Below are positions 1 to 9,376 of a stretch of 64,000 bases of DNA, one piece after another. The notes under the pieces are model-generated. The model did not search any database. It was not told the origin of the DNA and saw only the letters and a program-made list of their open reading frames with translations. The position numbers and the translations under genes are program-made. Each line of letters opens with the position of its first letter. The first letter of the stretch is position 1. The stretch is from Pseudomonadota bacterium (GTDB lineage: Bacteria > Pseudomonadota > Gammaproteobacteria > Burkholderiales > Thiobacillaceae), in contig JAKQCX010000035.1 in assembly GCA_029558905.1 (NCBI GenBank), forward strand, positions 124,001 to 188,000. The letters are read 5' to 3'.

Positions 1-978
1 CTCGCGCCAGCGCGCCCCGGTGGCTAGGATGATGGTCTTGCCCTGCACCACCGCACCGTTGGCCAGGCGGATGGCGTGCGGCGCGTCCGCAGCGGCGGGG
101 ATGAGGGCTTCGGCCCTTTGCAGGTTCATGATGTCCACCTCATATTCCCTGACGTGCTCCTCCAGGGCACGGCCCAGCCTGGGCCCGTCGGTATGGGGTA
201 CGGAGATGAGGTTCTCGATGGCCAGGGTATCCATGACCTGACCGCCGAAGCGTTCGCTCAGCAACCCGGTGCGGATGCCCTTGCGCGCCGCGTAGATGGC
301 CGCTGCCACGCCGGCCGGGCCGCCGCCCACCACCAGCACGTCGAAGGGGTCCTTCTCTGCCAGCCGGGCGGCCTCGCGCGCGGCGGCGCCGGAATCCAGC
401 CGGCCCAGGATCTCTTCCAGGCTCATGCGGCCGTCGTCGAAGGGCTCACCATTGAGCCAGACACTGGGCACGGCCATGATCTGGCGCGCCTCCACCTCGG
501 CCTGGTTCAGGGCGCCGTCGATCATGACATGCCGAATGTTGGGATTCAGGGCCGCCAGGGTGTTGAGGGCCTGAACCACATCCGGGCAGTTGTGGCAGGA
601 CAGGGAGATGTAGGTCTCGAAGCGGAGTGGTCCGCTCAGGGATTTGATCTGCTCCGCCTGTGCGTCGCTGATCCTGGGGGCATGGCCGCTGGCCTGCAGC
701 AGGGCCAGGATCAGGGAACTGAATTCGTGGCCCATGGGCAGACCGGCGAAGGCGATGCGCGCCGGTTCGCCCACCCTGCCGACCGTAAAGGAGGGGCGCC
801 GGGCCTCGGCGCCGTCGTCCCGCAGCGACACCTTGCCGGACACCCCGGCGATGTCCTCCAGCAGAGCGCGCATCTCGGCAGACTTGGGACTGTCGTCCAG
901 GGAGGCCACCAGTTCGATGGGGGCCACCAGCTTTTCCAGATAGGCCCTGAGTTGGGCCTTGATGTTGGCGTCCAGCAT
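1..978 (-). CDS. ahpF: Alkyl hydroperoxide reductase subunit F (partial, C-terminus beyond window)
   Basis: Flavin-dependent disulfide reductase that recycles AhpC. The visible part has the N-terminal double thioredoxin-like module with a CHNC redox pair (about residue 130), followed by the FAD-binding Rossmann start [12 protein letters not shown] (about residue 215). The protein continues past the left edge, so the NAD-binding CxxC half is not seen. The ATG at 978 follows a GGAGAA ribosome site. It lies downstream of ahpC on the same strand, separated by about 100 bp that hold two strong hairpins. The family normally reduces AhpC using NADH. The assignment is confident; only completeness is unknown. 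Confidence 0.95.
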   Translation of the reverse strand, partial: MLDANIKAQLRAYLEKLVAPIELVASLDDSPKSAEMRALLEDIAGVSGKVSLRDDGAEARRPSFTVGRVGEPARIAFAGLPMGHEFSSLILALLQASGHAPRISDAQAEQIKSLSGPLRFETYISLSCHNCPDVVQALNTLAALNPNIRHVMIDGALNQAEVEARQIMAVPSVWLNGEPFDDGRMSLEEILGRLDSGAAAREAARLAEKDPFDVLVVGGGPAGVAAAIYAARKGIRTGLLSERFGGQVMDTLAIENLISVPHTDGPRLGRALEEHVREYEVDIMNLQRAEALIPAAADAPHAIRLANGAVVQGKTIILATGARWRE

Positions 979-1000
979 GACGGTTCTCCAGTGCAAGAAG

Positions 1001-1040
1001 GCAATAGCCAGGTCCCGCAAGACCAGGGCCTGGCTATTGC
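1001..1040 (-). terminator. Hairpin in the ahpC-ahpF intergenic region
   Basis: A perfect 12-bp inverted repeat (GCAATAGCCAGG at 1001-1012 and CCTGGCTATTGC at 1029-1040) encloses a 16-nt loop. A second hairpin, seven C then GCC then seven G (1053-1069), sits just behind the ahpC stop. Neither has a U-tract on the minus strand. Inference: they act as a partial terminator or 3' stabiliser that lets ahpC be made in excess of ahpF. Confidence 0.6.
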
Positions 1041-1077
1041 ATTCTGGGGGAGCCCCCCCGCCGGGGGGGAGGAAGGG

Positions 1078-1644
1078 TCAGATCTTGCCGACCAGATCCA
1101 GGGAGGGCGTCAGGGTGGCTTCACCTTCCTTCCAGCGCGCCGGACAGACCTCGTTGGGGTGCGAGGCCACATATTGGGCGGCCTTCAGCTTGCGCAGCGT
1201 CTCCTTCACATCGCGGGCGATGGCGTTGTCATGCACTTCCAGGGTCTTGATGATGCCCTCGGGGTTGATGACGAAGGTGCCGCGCAGGGCCAGGCCTTCC
1301 TCCGGGATGTGCACGCCGAAGGCATTGGTCAGCGCATGGGTGGGGTCGCCCACCAGGGGGAACCGTGCCTTGCCCACGGCCGGAGAGGTTTCGTGCCAGA
1401 CCTTGTGAGAGAAGTGGGTGTCGGTGGTGACGATATAGACCTCGGCACCGGCCTTCTGGAACTCGGCATAGTGATCGGCGGCGTCCTCGATCTCGGTGGG
1501 GCAGTTGAAGGTGAAGGCCGCCGGCATGAAGATCAGCACGGACCATTTGCCGAGCAGATTCCGCTCGGTCACTTCGATGAACTGACCGTTGTGAAAGGCC
1601 TGAGCCTTGAAGGGTTGAACCTGGGTATTGATCAAAGTCTGCAT
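1078..1644 (-). CDS. ahpC: Alkyl hydroperoxide reductase subunit C (peroxiredoxin)
   Basis: A 188-aa typical 2-Cys peroxiredoxin that reduces H2O2 and organic peroxides in the cytoplasm. The peroxidatic cysteine is in FNCPTE (about residue 48; the family usually reads FVCPTE) and the resolving cysteine is in EVCPA (about residue 167). Length equals the usual 187 aa. The ATG at 1644 is preceded by AAGGAG. ahpF follows on the same strand. An OxyR-like site lies about 90-125 bp upstream of the start codon, and an OxyR gene is encoded elsewhere in the window, so peroxide induction is expected. Confidence 0.96.
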   Translation of the reverse strand: MQTLINTQVQPFKAQAFHNGQFIEVTERNLLGKWSVLIFMPAAFTFNCPTEIEDAADHYAEFQKAGAEVYIVTTDTHFSHKVWHETSPAVGKARFPLVGDPTHALTNAFGVHIPEEGLALRGTFVINPEGIIKTLEVHDNAIARDVKETLRKLKAAQYVASHPNEVCPARWKEGEATLTPSLDLVGKI

Positions 1645-1731
1645 TTTCGCGATCTCCTTGTGGTGGGTAGTCGTGGGGGTCTGGGGTCAGGCCACGGGAC
1701 GTACTCTATGGCAATGCCATACATTTGCATA

Positions 1732-1768
1732 ATTGATTATTGTAATTACAATTATAGCTATATGCTAT
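1732..1768 (-). promoter_or_regulatory. Probable OxyR operator upstream of ahpC
   Basis: The right half, ATAG-N7-CTAT at 1754-1768, matches the OxyR half-site ATAGnTnnnAnCTAT at 9 of 10 fixed positions. A weaker left half (ATTG-N7-TAAT, 6 of 10) lies exactly 22 bp away at 1732-1746, the spacing known for OxyR tetramers. A possible -35 (TTACAA on the minus strand, 1745-1740) overlaps it. The site overlaps the last codons of the upstream dehydrogenase gene. A separate perfect palindrome, TATGGCA-A-TGCCATA, lies at 1707-1721. Confidence 0.6.
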
Positions 1769-2888
1769 CTTTTGGAAGATGCCCGCAGCCCCGGCTGGCG
1801 CGGATATCCGCCAGACTGGCACAGCCACACAGGGCCATGGTGGCTTCGAGCTCATCACGCAGCAGGCGCAGGACATGGGCCACGCCCAGGGCGCCGGCCC
1901 GGGCCAGCCCCCAGACATAGGGGCGCCCCAACAATACCGCCTCGGCACCCAGCGCCAGGGCACGGAAGACGTCCCGGCCATCGCGTATGCCGCTGTCCAG
2001 CAGCACCGGTACCCGGCCCGCCACCTGATGCACGAGACCGGGCAGCAGTTCCAGGCTGGCCGGCATGCCGTCCAGGACGCGGCCACCGTGGTTGCTCACC
2101 ACCAGGCCGTCGCAGCCCAGAGCCAGGGCGCGTTCCACGTCGTCCGCATGCAGCAGGCCCTTGACCAGCAAGGGCAAGCGCAGATGCTGCCGCAACCAGG
2201 CCAGATCTTCCCAGTCCGGGGCCCTGGCCATCCAGCCCTGGAACACCACGCTCTGCCCCGGCCCTATTGGGGCTGGGGTCAGGGGGGCCTCCAGATTCAC
2301 GGCCTCGATGCCGGCGGGCAGCACCAGGGTGGAGGGCTTCACCGGCGCGTCCAGGGTCAGCATGAGCACCGGGCATCCGGCGGCCTCGGCCCGTTGGGCC
2401 AGGCGCAGAGTGGTGGCGCGCTCCCCCTGCCAGTAGAGCTGGAACCAGGCTGTGCCGCCCGCCCCCCGCGCGGCGGCGGCGATCGACTCCAGGGGCTGGC
2501 TGGCCAGGCTGCTGACCGTCAGGCAGCTGCCCTGCGCGGCGGCGGCCATGGCGCTGGCCATCTCCCCTTCCGCATGGAAGAGGCGCTGGTAGGCGATGGG
2601 GGCCAGCAGGATGGGGTGCTCCAGCGCCTGTCCGAACAGGACGAGCCGGGTGTGGCCCCGGCTCATGTCCGTCAGGGGACGCGGCAGCAGGCCCTGGTGT
2701 TCGAAGGCTCGCCGATTCGCCGCCATGGTCAGGCCAGCGCCACTGCCTTCGCTCAGATAGCGCCAGACTTCCGGATCCAGGCATGCCCGGGCCAGGGCCT
2801 CGTAATCGCCGGCACCGCGCGCCGCGGGCGCCAGCCCGTCCAGCCTGGGTTCGAACGGCCCCGCCGGCCGGGCGGCAGGCCGGTTCAT
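1758..2888 (-). CDS. FMN-dependent 2-hydroxyacid dehydrogenase/oxidase (LldD/glycolate oxidase family)
   Basis: A 376-aa TIM-barrel flavoenzyme of the family that oxidises L-2-hydroxyacids (lactate, glycolate, mandelate). Visible signatures: LLVKG (active lysine region), SNHGGR with the catalytic His and substrate Arg (about residue 265), and DGRDVFRALALGA followed by LLGRP for FMN phosphate binding. No membrane segment is seen, so it resembles a soluble oxidase more than membrane LldD. Its ATG overlaps the piuC stop by 4 bp (ATGA), so the two are translationally coupled. Substrate is unknown; the iron-region context suggests a hydroxylated metabolite or siderophore product, which is inference. 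Confidence 0.85.
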   Translation of the reverse strand: MNRPAARPAGPFEPRLDGLAPAARGAGDYEALARACLDPEVWRYLSEGSGAGLTMAANRRAFEHQGLLPRPLTDMSRGHTRLVLFGQALEHPILLAPIAYQRLFHAEGEMASAMAAAAQGSCLTVSSLASQPLESIAAAARGAGGTAWFQLYWQGERATTLRLAQRAEAAGCPVLMLTLDAPVKPSTLVLPAGIEAVNLEAPLTPAPIGPGQSVVFQGWMARAPDWEDLAWLRQHLRLPLLVKGLLHADDVERALALGCDGLVVSNHGGRVLDGMPASLELLPGLVHQVAGRVPVLLDSGIRDGRDVFRALALGAEAVLLGRPYVWGLARAGALGVAHVLRLLRDELEATMALCGCASLADIRASRGCGHLPKDSI

Positions 2889-3565
2889 GAATCCGCCCAG
2901 CGCCGCAAGAGGTTGTGGTAGACGCCGGTCAGACGCACCACCGGACCCGTCTCGCCCAGTTGCGCGCGCAGCTCCAGCAGGGCCATGTCCAGGTCGAACA
3001 GCAGCCGGCGCTGGCCCGGGTCACGCACCATGCTCTGGATGAACATGAAGCAGGCGGTGCGCCGTCCGCGGGTGACGGGCGTGACACGGTGGATGGACGA
3101 CGCGGGATAGAGCACCATGCCACCAGCCCGCAGCTTGATGCCATGGCTGCCAAAGGTGTCCTCGATGGTCAATTCACCGCCGTCATATTCCTCCGGTTCG
3201 GACAGGAACAGGGTGGCGGACACGTCCGCCCGCACATGGCCGCCCCCGGGGGCCTGGCGCATGGCGTTGTCCGCATGCCAGTCATAGTGGCTGGCCTCTT
3301 CATCGTAGCGATTGAAGAAAGGGGGCAGGACCTTCAGCGGCAGGGCGGCGGTGATGAACAGGGCATTGCGCTGCAGGGCTTGCAGCACCAGGTGGCGCAG
3401 GGTGGGCAGGTGTTCGGCATCTTCCGGCAGCTGCCGGTTGTGCTTGGCCACGGCCGCCTGAGGCCCGGCGGTGATCCGTCCGCTGGCCCAGGTGGAGCGG
3501 TCCAGCAGCACACGGGCCTGGGCCAGCTCTGCCGGGGTCAGCACATCCTCGAGGGTGATCAACAT
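2885..3565 (-). CDS. piuC: PKHD-type Fe(II)/2-oxoglutarate hydroxylase, PiuC/YbiX family
   Basis: A 226-aa 2-oxoglutarate-dependent dioxygenase of the PiuC/YbiX family (usual length about 226). The iron facial triad is visible as HAD in YDWHADNA (about residues 97-99) and the distal His in SSIHRVTPV (about 158), with the 2-oxoglutarate Arg in RGRR just after. In E. coli ybiX is beside fiu, and in Pseudomonas piuC is beside piuA; here too a Fiu-type receptor lies upstream on the same strand. Probable role is in siderophore-linked iron use; the substrate of this family is not established. Start ATG at 3565 has only a weak ribosome site. Confidence 0.9.
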   Translation of the reverse strand: MLITLEDVLTPAELAQARVLLDRSTWASGRITAGPQAAVAKHNRQLPEDAEHLPTLRHLVLQALQRNALFITAALPLKVLPPFFNRYDEEASHYDWHADNAMRQAPGGGHVRADVSATLFLSEPEEYDGGELTIEDTFGSHGIKLRAGGMVLYPASSIHRVTPVTRGRRTACFMFIQSMVRDPGQRRLLFDLDMALLELRAQLGETGPVVRLTGVYHNLLRRWADS

Positions 3566-3723
3566 GGCGACTCGCCTGCGGCGATGTCATGCCGACCCGC
3601 GAGCGGGCCCGCCGGCACGCTCGGGGAGGACCCGGGCCGGACTTGCCGGGGGACATGGGCTGGACCCGACCCTGACGCCCAGCCTCATCCGCCTCCCGGA
3701 CACGCGCGGCATCGTGGGCAGGC

Positions 3724-4722
3724 TCACCGGGCGCGCAGCAGGATGCGGCGTGTATCCGGTGGTGTACCACGGGCACGCCACAGCCACAGGCCGATCAGGG
3801 TGAAGGCCAGCGCGCGGATCACCACCGTCGCCCCGCCGTGCAGGCCGAGATGGTCGGTGACGACCGCCCCCGCGAACCAGTAATAGATGCCGATGGCCAG
3901 GGCACCCAGCAGGTGGATGGCCGCCTCGGCGCCCAGCTGCAGGCCTCGCACCACGAGCTGCGTCAACAGATAGCTGGTGCCCGTGCAGGCGGCGATGGAG
4001 AGATAGATCTCGCCCGCCATTGCGATCGGGCCGTTGGCGGTGAGGTAGTAGCCCAGCACGAAGCCCGGGAACCCGGCGGCAAAGGCGCCGAATCCGGTCT
4101 GCAGCCAGGCATGCGACAGGCGCGCGCTGCCCAGGGTCTGGGGGATGGACTTGCCCGGCGCGACATCCAGGCATCCACGTGACACGCACTGCACACAGGT
4201 GGAACAGTGCGCATTGGCCACGTTCAGCAGGGGGCTCTGACCGTACAGCCGCTCGACCGGGAGCACCGGGCAGATTGCATTGCAGAAGCCCGCCTTGCGG
4301 CTGAACAGCGCGCCCAGCAACAAGGCCAGCAGCGCTACGGTCAGGATGGCGATGGCCAGGGCCGGGCCATTTTCGTTGAACAGGAAACGGCGCGCCGGCA
4401 CCATGAGCAGGAGCAGCACGATGCCCACCAGGCCCGCGCCGGGCAGCAGCCGCTCGGGCAGGCCGCCGACCCGCAAGCGACCATGCGCCAGCATGTTGAG
4501 TGTGCCCAGCGGACAGACATTGCGCCACAGTTTCGGATTGATGAGGAACACCGCGGGCAGCACGGGGATGGCCACGTCCCAGAGCAGACTCAGTGCGATC
4601 CCGGGCACGAGCAACAGCCCCGGGACGAGCAGGAGCGTCACGACGAGAACGCCGATTTGCGCGCCGCGCCACAGGCGGCCACACGCCGCCCCGCCCGGGC
4701 CTGGCATGGATTTCACCTGCAT
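3724..4722 (-). CDS. Membrane 4Fe-4S ferredoxin-type protein (NapH/MauN-like)
   Basis: A 332-aa integral membrane protein with several hydrophobic helices and cysteine motifs typical of NapH/MauN/NosR C-terminal electron carriers: NVCPLG (about residue 69), FCNAICPV (about 146-152), and the ferredoxin-like HCSTCVQC...GC cluster (about 171-183). Such proteins pass electrons between quinol or ferredoxin pools and periplasmic partners. The ATG at 4722 is chosen because it starts just behind the stop of the DUF1513 gene (4733); a longer reading frame to 4893 would overlap that gene by 160 bp. Its place between a siderophore receptor and PiuC suggests reductive iron handling (inference). Confidence 0.75.
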   Translation of the reverse strand: MQVKSMPGPGGAACGRLWRGAQIGVLVVTLLLVPGLLLVPGIALSLLWDVAIPVLPAVFLINPKLWRNVCPLGTLNMLAHGRLRVGGLPERLLPGAGLVGIVLLLLMVPARRFLFNENGPALAIAILTVALLALLLGALFSRKAGFCNAICPVLPVERLYGQSPLLNVANAHCSTCVQCVSRGCLDVAPGKSIPQTLGSARLSHAWLQTGFGAFAAGFPGFVLGYYLTANGPIAMAGEIYLSIAACTGTSYLLTQLVVRGLQLGAEAAIHLLGALAIGIYYWFAGAVVTDHLGLHGGATVVIRALAFTLIGLWLWRARGTPPDTRRILLRAR

Positions 4723-4732
4723 GCCGCCGCCC

Positions 4733-5860
4733 TCAGGCCTCTCCGACCAGTACCCAATGGTTGTCGAGGGCCATGGGCCGCGGCCAGGGCAGGATCTGGG
4801 CCTGGGCCTCCGGATGCCAACGCACCAGGCCCAGCGCCGTGGCAACCAGGGCACCGCCGCCCCGGCCCGGTCCGTGCCAGGGGGCAAGGGCATAGGCCTC
4901 CTTCATCTCCACGATGGTCTGCATCTTTTCCGGGATGCCGGGGTGCCAGAGCAAGGCCTTGTGCGCCGTGCTGGTGAGGGCGAAGCCACCGCGATGCGCG
5001 GGAGCGATGTTGCCGCAATAGCCCACGCCATCCCCCAAGGAGGTCGGCACGGACAGGGTTTCCCCGTCGAAGATGGCCAGCACGGGAGCCTCGCGGCGGC
5101 TCGCAGTGGAGGCGTGCTCGGCCTGCAGGGCAAGACCGAGCAGCGCGCCGGGTTCACCGGCTGGCCGGTTCCAGGCCATGTGGCGCAGGGAAAGGCGCGC
5201 ATCCTGCAACCGCCACTGACCGAGCAGCCGGCCGGTGCGTCCGTCCAGCCGGGCAAGGGAGGAATCCATGTCATCCAGGCTGAGCTTGCCATCGTCCTCG
5301 GGACGGCGCGCTACGCCGCCGTTGGCCACCAGCAGCGTGCCGTCATGGTCTACCTCGGCCTGATGAGGATCCTTCCCGTGGGTTTCCCACTCACCCAGCT
5401 TTTTCAGGCTGAGCGGATCGCGCGCGCTGATCCAGCCCCGACCCGTGCGCGTATCGCTCTCGGTGGTGTACAGCACCGAGCGGTCCGGGGCGTACACGGC
5501 ATGGCCGCAACACCGGCGGTTGCCCTCGTCCGCGAGGGAGATGCGCTGCACGGGCTTGCCCTGATCGTCGCAGCGCAGCAGCCAGTCGCCCCAGCGGTAG
5601 GCGACCACCAGCAATCCCCCCTGTGGCTCGGCCAGTATCTCGTGCGCGCGTCCCGGCAGGGGCACGGCATAGCGGACGCCGAGCCGTTGCGCCTCCCAGT
5701 CGGCCATCAGCTCGCCGGCGAAATAGGGATCGTTCCTGTTCGGCCCGCGCCAGGCGGCGCCCAGCGTGGCCTGGCGCGTGGAACCGGCCAGGGCCAGACG
5801 CGGCAGGGCCGCCAGGGTGGCCAGCCCGGAGAGGGTGAGCAGGGCTTGTCTTCTGTCCAT
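4733..5860 (-). CDS. DUF1513 family exported protein
   Basis: A 375-aa protein beginning MDRRQALLTLSG, a Tat-like twin-arginine start (DRRQ) with a hydrophobic stretch and an ALAG cleavage region near residue 27. The rest looks like repeated short beta-strands, consistent with the propeller-like DUF1513 family often found beside iron-regulated genes. Conserved-looking stretches include GRAHEI, CCGHAVY and ETHGKDPHQAE. The ATG at 5860 sits 17 bp behind the receptor stop, so it is probably in the same operon. Biochemical role is unknown; an iron or metal-related periplasmic role is inferred from context only. Confidence 0.8.
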   Translation of the reverse strand: MDRRQALLTLSGLATLAALPRLALAGSTRQATLGAAWRGPNRNDPYFAGELMADWEAQRLGVRYAVPLPGRAHEILAEPQGGLLVVAYRWGDWLLRCDDQGKPVQRISLADEGNRRCCGHAVYAPDRSVLYTTESDTRTGRGWISARDPLSLKKLGEWETHGKDPHQAEVDHDGTLLVANGGVARRPEDDGKLSLDDMDSSLARLDGRTGRLLGQWRLQDARLSLRHMAWNRPAGEPGALLGLALQAEHASTASRREAPVLAIFDGETLSVPTSLGDGVGYCGNIAPAHRGGFALTSTAHKALLWHPGIPEKMQTIVEMKEAYALAPWHGPGRGGGALVATALGLVRWHPEAQAQILPWPRPMALDNHWVLVGEA

Positions 5861-5877
5861 GTCGATGCCTTTCCTGA

Positions 5878-8133
5878 TCAGAACTTGTACTCGCCGGTAA
5901 GAATGTACTTGCGCTTCGTGCCCGGCACGGCAAAGGCGCCGTTGTCGTAGACCGCATCCCAATAAAGCTTGTCGAACAGGTTCTGCACGTTCAGGCGCAC
6001 CGCCCAGTTCTTGCGCTCATAGGACAGCATGGCGTCCCAGCGCGCATAGGCAGGCGCCGTATTGGGATGGAACGCGGTACCGCCCGGCAGGGTGGGAATG
6101 GGGCCCGCGCCACTGGGGACGTAGGCGTAGCGATCGCCCTTGGCCTCCACGCCGCCCCCGATCTTCCAACCGCCACCCAGCTTGTAGGTGGTCCACAGGT
6201 TGACGGTGTACTTGGGGGTGTTGCGCGCACGCTGGCCCTTGTAGGCGGGGTTGGCGGGTGTGATGACACCCGTGGTGGCGTTCACGTTCTCGGCCACTTC
6301 CAGGATCTTGGCATCCATCAGCGCCAGGCCGGCGAAGACCTCCCAGTCGTCGCTCACCCGGCCCGCCGCTTCCAGCTCCAGGCCATCGGTGCGGCGCTTC
6401 TTGGTGAGGATGGCGGCGGTGGCCTCCAGGTCCGTATTGCGCTCCCATTCCTTGTCGGCGCGGTAGAGGGCGGCGCGCAGGGCCAGGTCCCCCTCCATCA
6501 GGAGCCACTTGGCGCCCAGCTCCAGCACCTTGGAGCGCTCCGCCGGCATGGGCGCGACGGTGAGCTGGTACAGGTCGGCCGTGGGACTGAAGGAATCGGA
6601 GTAGCCCAGGTAGTAATGCGTCTCGTCGCTGGGGTGATAGGACAGCGCGGCGCGCGTACTGACCTCGTCGTACTTGAGCTTGGGCGAGGTGAGGCTGGAA
6701 TAGTCGGCATCCATCCAGTCCTTGCGCAGGCCGATGGTCGCCTTCCACTGCGGGATGAACTCCACCGTGTCCTGCGCGTACAGCGCATAGGAATCGGACT
6801 CGAACTTGGTCGCCAGACCCGTCGTCGACACCTGGTAGGGCCGGATGTCCGGTGGATTGAGGGCGGTGGTACCACCGAAGTTCTGCAGCCCCTTGCGGAA
6901 GCTGTCCTCGCGCAGGTATTCCACGCCGGCGAGGAATTCGTGCTGCATGTCCCAGGCGCGGAACTTGTTGTTGAAGTCCGACTGCAGGGTCAGGGTCTCG
7001 TAGTCCATGGCCCGGGTCGGTCCGACGTTGGTGCTGGGCAGATTCAGGCCCGTACTCCCCGGCGCCACCGTGCTGCTGGGCGTGCGCACCCAGTAGCTGC
7101 GTTCGTAGTCGGCGTAGCGCAGCTGGGTGCGCCACTCGCTCTTGGGCGAGAAGCGGTGCGTATAGGTGGCCGTGCTGATGTTGGTCGTGCCTTCGTCGAA
7201 GTTGGCGTGCACGCCCCAGTAGTAGTGGTCGGGAAACGCCGTGCTCGGCCGCCGCGTGTTGGCGTCGAAGCTGATGCCGTAGTCCAGTCGGCCATCCGTG
7301 GTGGTCACGATATGGCTCAGAAGGAACTCGTCGTCCGTGGCGAGCCCCATCCCCAGACTGACGGCCAGGCCCTCGCGGTGGATCTCCGGCTCCGCGCCTG
7401 TAGCGGGGTTGGAGCGCCAGCTCTCCTCGTCCCGATGCATGACGTTGACGCGCAGGGCCGTGCTCTCGCCCAGACGCTTGTTGAAATCGCCCGTGCCCTC
7501 CAGATAGGCGTAGCTGCCCACGCTGGCCGTGAGCTTGTGCCGATCCGTCAGCATGGGGGTCTTGCTCACCTGGTTGATGACGCCGCCGGCCTGGCCACGG
7601 CCGAAGAGCATGGCGCCGGCGCCGCGCAGCACGTCCACCTGCTCGAGGTTGAAGGTCTCCCGGTCGTACTGGGCGGTGTCGCGGATGCCATCCAGATAGA
7701 TGTCGCCGAAGGTGTAGAAGCCGCGCAGCATCATGTTGTCGCCCGAGCGCCCGCCCTCGGCGGCGTTGAAGCTGATGCCCGAGACGTTGCGCAGGGCCTC
7801 CCTCAGGCTGCCCACCTGCTGTTCCTCCATGATCTTGTTGGTCACCGTGGTGATGGCCTGGGGAATGTCGTGCGGATCCTGCAGCACCTTGCCGACCCGG
7901 GTGGCGCTGGCGCGATAGCCATCCTGGGGGATGTCCGCGTCGGCCTGGACATTGATCCTGGACAGGGTCTTCTCCTTGTCCGTCGGTGCGGGCTGCTGCG
8001 CGGCAGCATGCAGCGATGCCGCCATCAGCGCGGCTCCCAGGGGCAGCAGGCCGGGCCGCCTGGTCGGCATCGCGGCACAGGCGGTGGCGGATTCGGCCGT
8101 GGCCGAGGCGAGAGGGGATGTCTTGGGTTTCAC
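5878..8133 (-). CDS. fiu: TonB-dependent catecholate siderophore receptor (Fiu/PiuA type)
   Basis: A 751-aa outer-membrane receptor. The N-terminus holds a signal peptide ending near HAAAQQ, then the plug domain with IPQAITTV and MLRGFYTFGDIYLDG, a segment typical of Fiu/PiuA catecholate receptors, and the GRGQAGGVIN plug motif. The 22-strand barrel ends in an aromatic-terminated strand (EYKF). Start is read as GTG at 8133 because AAGGAG lies 6 nt upstream; the open frame extends further but into exbD. PiuC follows downstream, matching the fiu-ybiX and piuA-piuC pairs. Ferric-siderophore import powered by TonB-ExbBD is the known family role; the exact ligand is not determinable. Confidence 0.92.
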   Translation of the reverse strand: MKPKTSPLASATAESATACAAMPTRRPGLLPLGAALMAASLHAAAQQPAPTDKEKTLSRINVQADADIPQDGYRASATRVGKVLQDPHDIPQAITTVTNKIMEEQQVGSLREALRNVSGISFNAAEGGRSGDNMMLRGFYTFGDIYLDGIRDTAQYDRETFNLEQVDVLRGAGAMLFGRGQAGGVINQVSKTPMLTDRHKLTASVGSYAYLEGTGDFNKRLGESTALRVNVMHRDEESWRSNPATGAEPEIHREGLAVSLGMGLATDDEFLLSHIVTTTDGRLDYGISFDANTRRPSTAFPDHYYWGVHANFDEGTTNISTATYTHRFSPKSEWRTQLRYADYERSYWVRTPSSTVAPGSTGLNLPSTNVGPTRAMDYETLTLQSDFNNKFRAWDMQHEFLAGVEYLREDSFRKGLQNFGGTTALNPPDIRPYQVSTTGLATKFESDSYALYAQDTVEFIPQWKATIGLRKDWMDADYSSLTSPKLKYDEVSTRAALSYHPSDETHYYLGYSDSFSPTADLYQLTVAPMPAERSKVLELGAKWLLMEGDLALRAALYRADKEWERNTDLEATAAILTKKRRTDGLELEAAGRVSDDWEVFAGLALMDAKILEVAENVNATTGVITPANPAYKGQRARNTPKYTVNLWTTYKLGGGWKIGGGVEAKGDRYAYVPSGAGPIPTLPGGTAFHPNTAPAYARWDAMLSYERKNWAVRLNVQNLFDKLYWDAVYDNGAFAVPGTKRKYILTGEYKF

Positions 8134-8163
8134 CAGTAGCTCCTTGTTGGGATGGAAGACTTG

Positions 8164-8192
8164 GGCTGGCTGGCGAAAGTGGCTGGCTGGCG
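8164..8192 (-). repeat. 12-bp direct repeat between exbD and the receptor gene
   Basis: GGCTGGCTGGCG occurs twice (8164-8175 and 8181-8192) with a 5-bp spacer, inside the 80-bp leader between exbD and the receptor GTG. No function is established; it may simply be a local duplication. Confidence 0.5.
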
Positions 8193-8213
8193 CGCGGAAG
8201 GGTAGGGGTGGGA

Positions 8214-8635
<422 letters not shown>

Positions 8636-8636
<1 letters not shown>

Positions 8637-9373
8637 CACGCCGCCTCCGCCACGCGCCGGAACGTGGCCACCTGGCCCTTGGCCGCTCCGGCCTGGCTGC
8701 GATTGCCGGTGGACATGTAGGCGAACAGGTCGTGCGCAAAGCCATCCAGTTCCGTCAGTGTCAGGCGGTTGGCACGGGTGAAGGCGTTGTAGGCCAGCAC
8801 CGCCGGAATGGCCACGGCCAGGCCCAGGGCGGTCATGATCAGGGCCTCGCCGACCGGACCGGCCACCTTGTCGAGGGTGCCCTGGCCGCTCATGCCGATG
8901 GCCAGCAGGGCATGGTAGATACCCCATACGGTACCGAACAGACCCACGAAGGGAGCGGAGGAGGCCACTGAGGCCAGTACCGTATGACCGTACTCCAGGC
9001 GGGCGGTGTCCTGCTCGATGGCCCGGCGCAGGGCACGCGTGAGGAAATCTTCGGCACTGCCGGATTCCACCATGCGCTTGCCGGTCCGGGCAGCATACTG
9101 CTCGGCGGCACGCAGGCCATGGTGGGCCAGATGGGAGAACGGATCGTGCACTCCGTGCTGCCTGATGTGCGCAGCCACCGCCTCCATGTCCGGCGCCTGC
9201 CAGAACTCCTCCTGGAAGCGGCGCGCATGGCGACGCATGGCCTGATTGGACCAGGCCTTGGTGAAGATGAGATACCAGGTGGCCACGGACATCAGCCCCA
9301 GCACCAGCAGGATGAATTGCCCCACAGCGTCGGTCTGCGAAAGGAAGTGGGCGAAGCCCATGTTGGTATCCAT
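8636..9373 (-). CDS. exbB: ExbB, TonB energising proton channel protein
   Basis: A 245-aa MotA/TolQ/ExbB family protein. The N-terminal helix (FILLVLGLMSVATWYLIF) is followed by a cytoplasmic loop and two further helices containing ASVASSAPFVGLFGTVWGI and GPVGEALIMTALGLAVAIPAVL, both hallmark segments. Starts at 9373, 3 bp behind the tonB stop, in the order tonB-exbB-exbD. It forms the pentameric proton channel around ExbD. Confidence 0.95.
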
Positions 9374-9376
9374 GCA

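Noticed and set aside
76-1920. Long plus-strand frame over ahpF and ahpC
   Set aside because: It is antisense to two clear genes and is low-complexity; typical of high-GC shadow frames.
6067-8139. 690-codon plus-strand frame over the siderophore receptor
   Set aside because: Antisense shadow of the receptor gene; no domain or ribosome site.
8164-8192. Iteron-like control element
   Set aside because: Only two copies, GC-rich, no partner; listed as a simple duplication.
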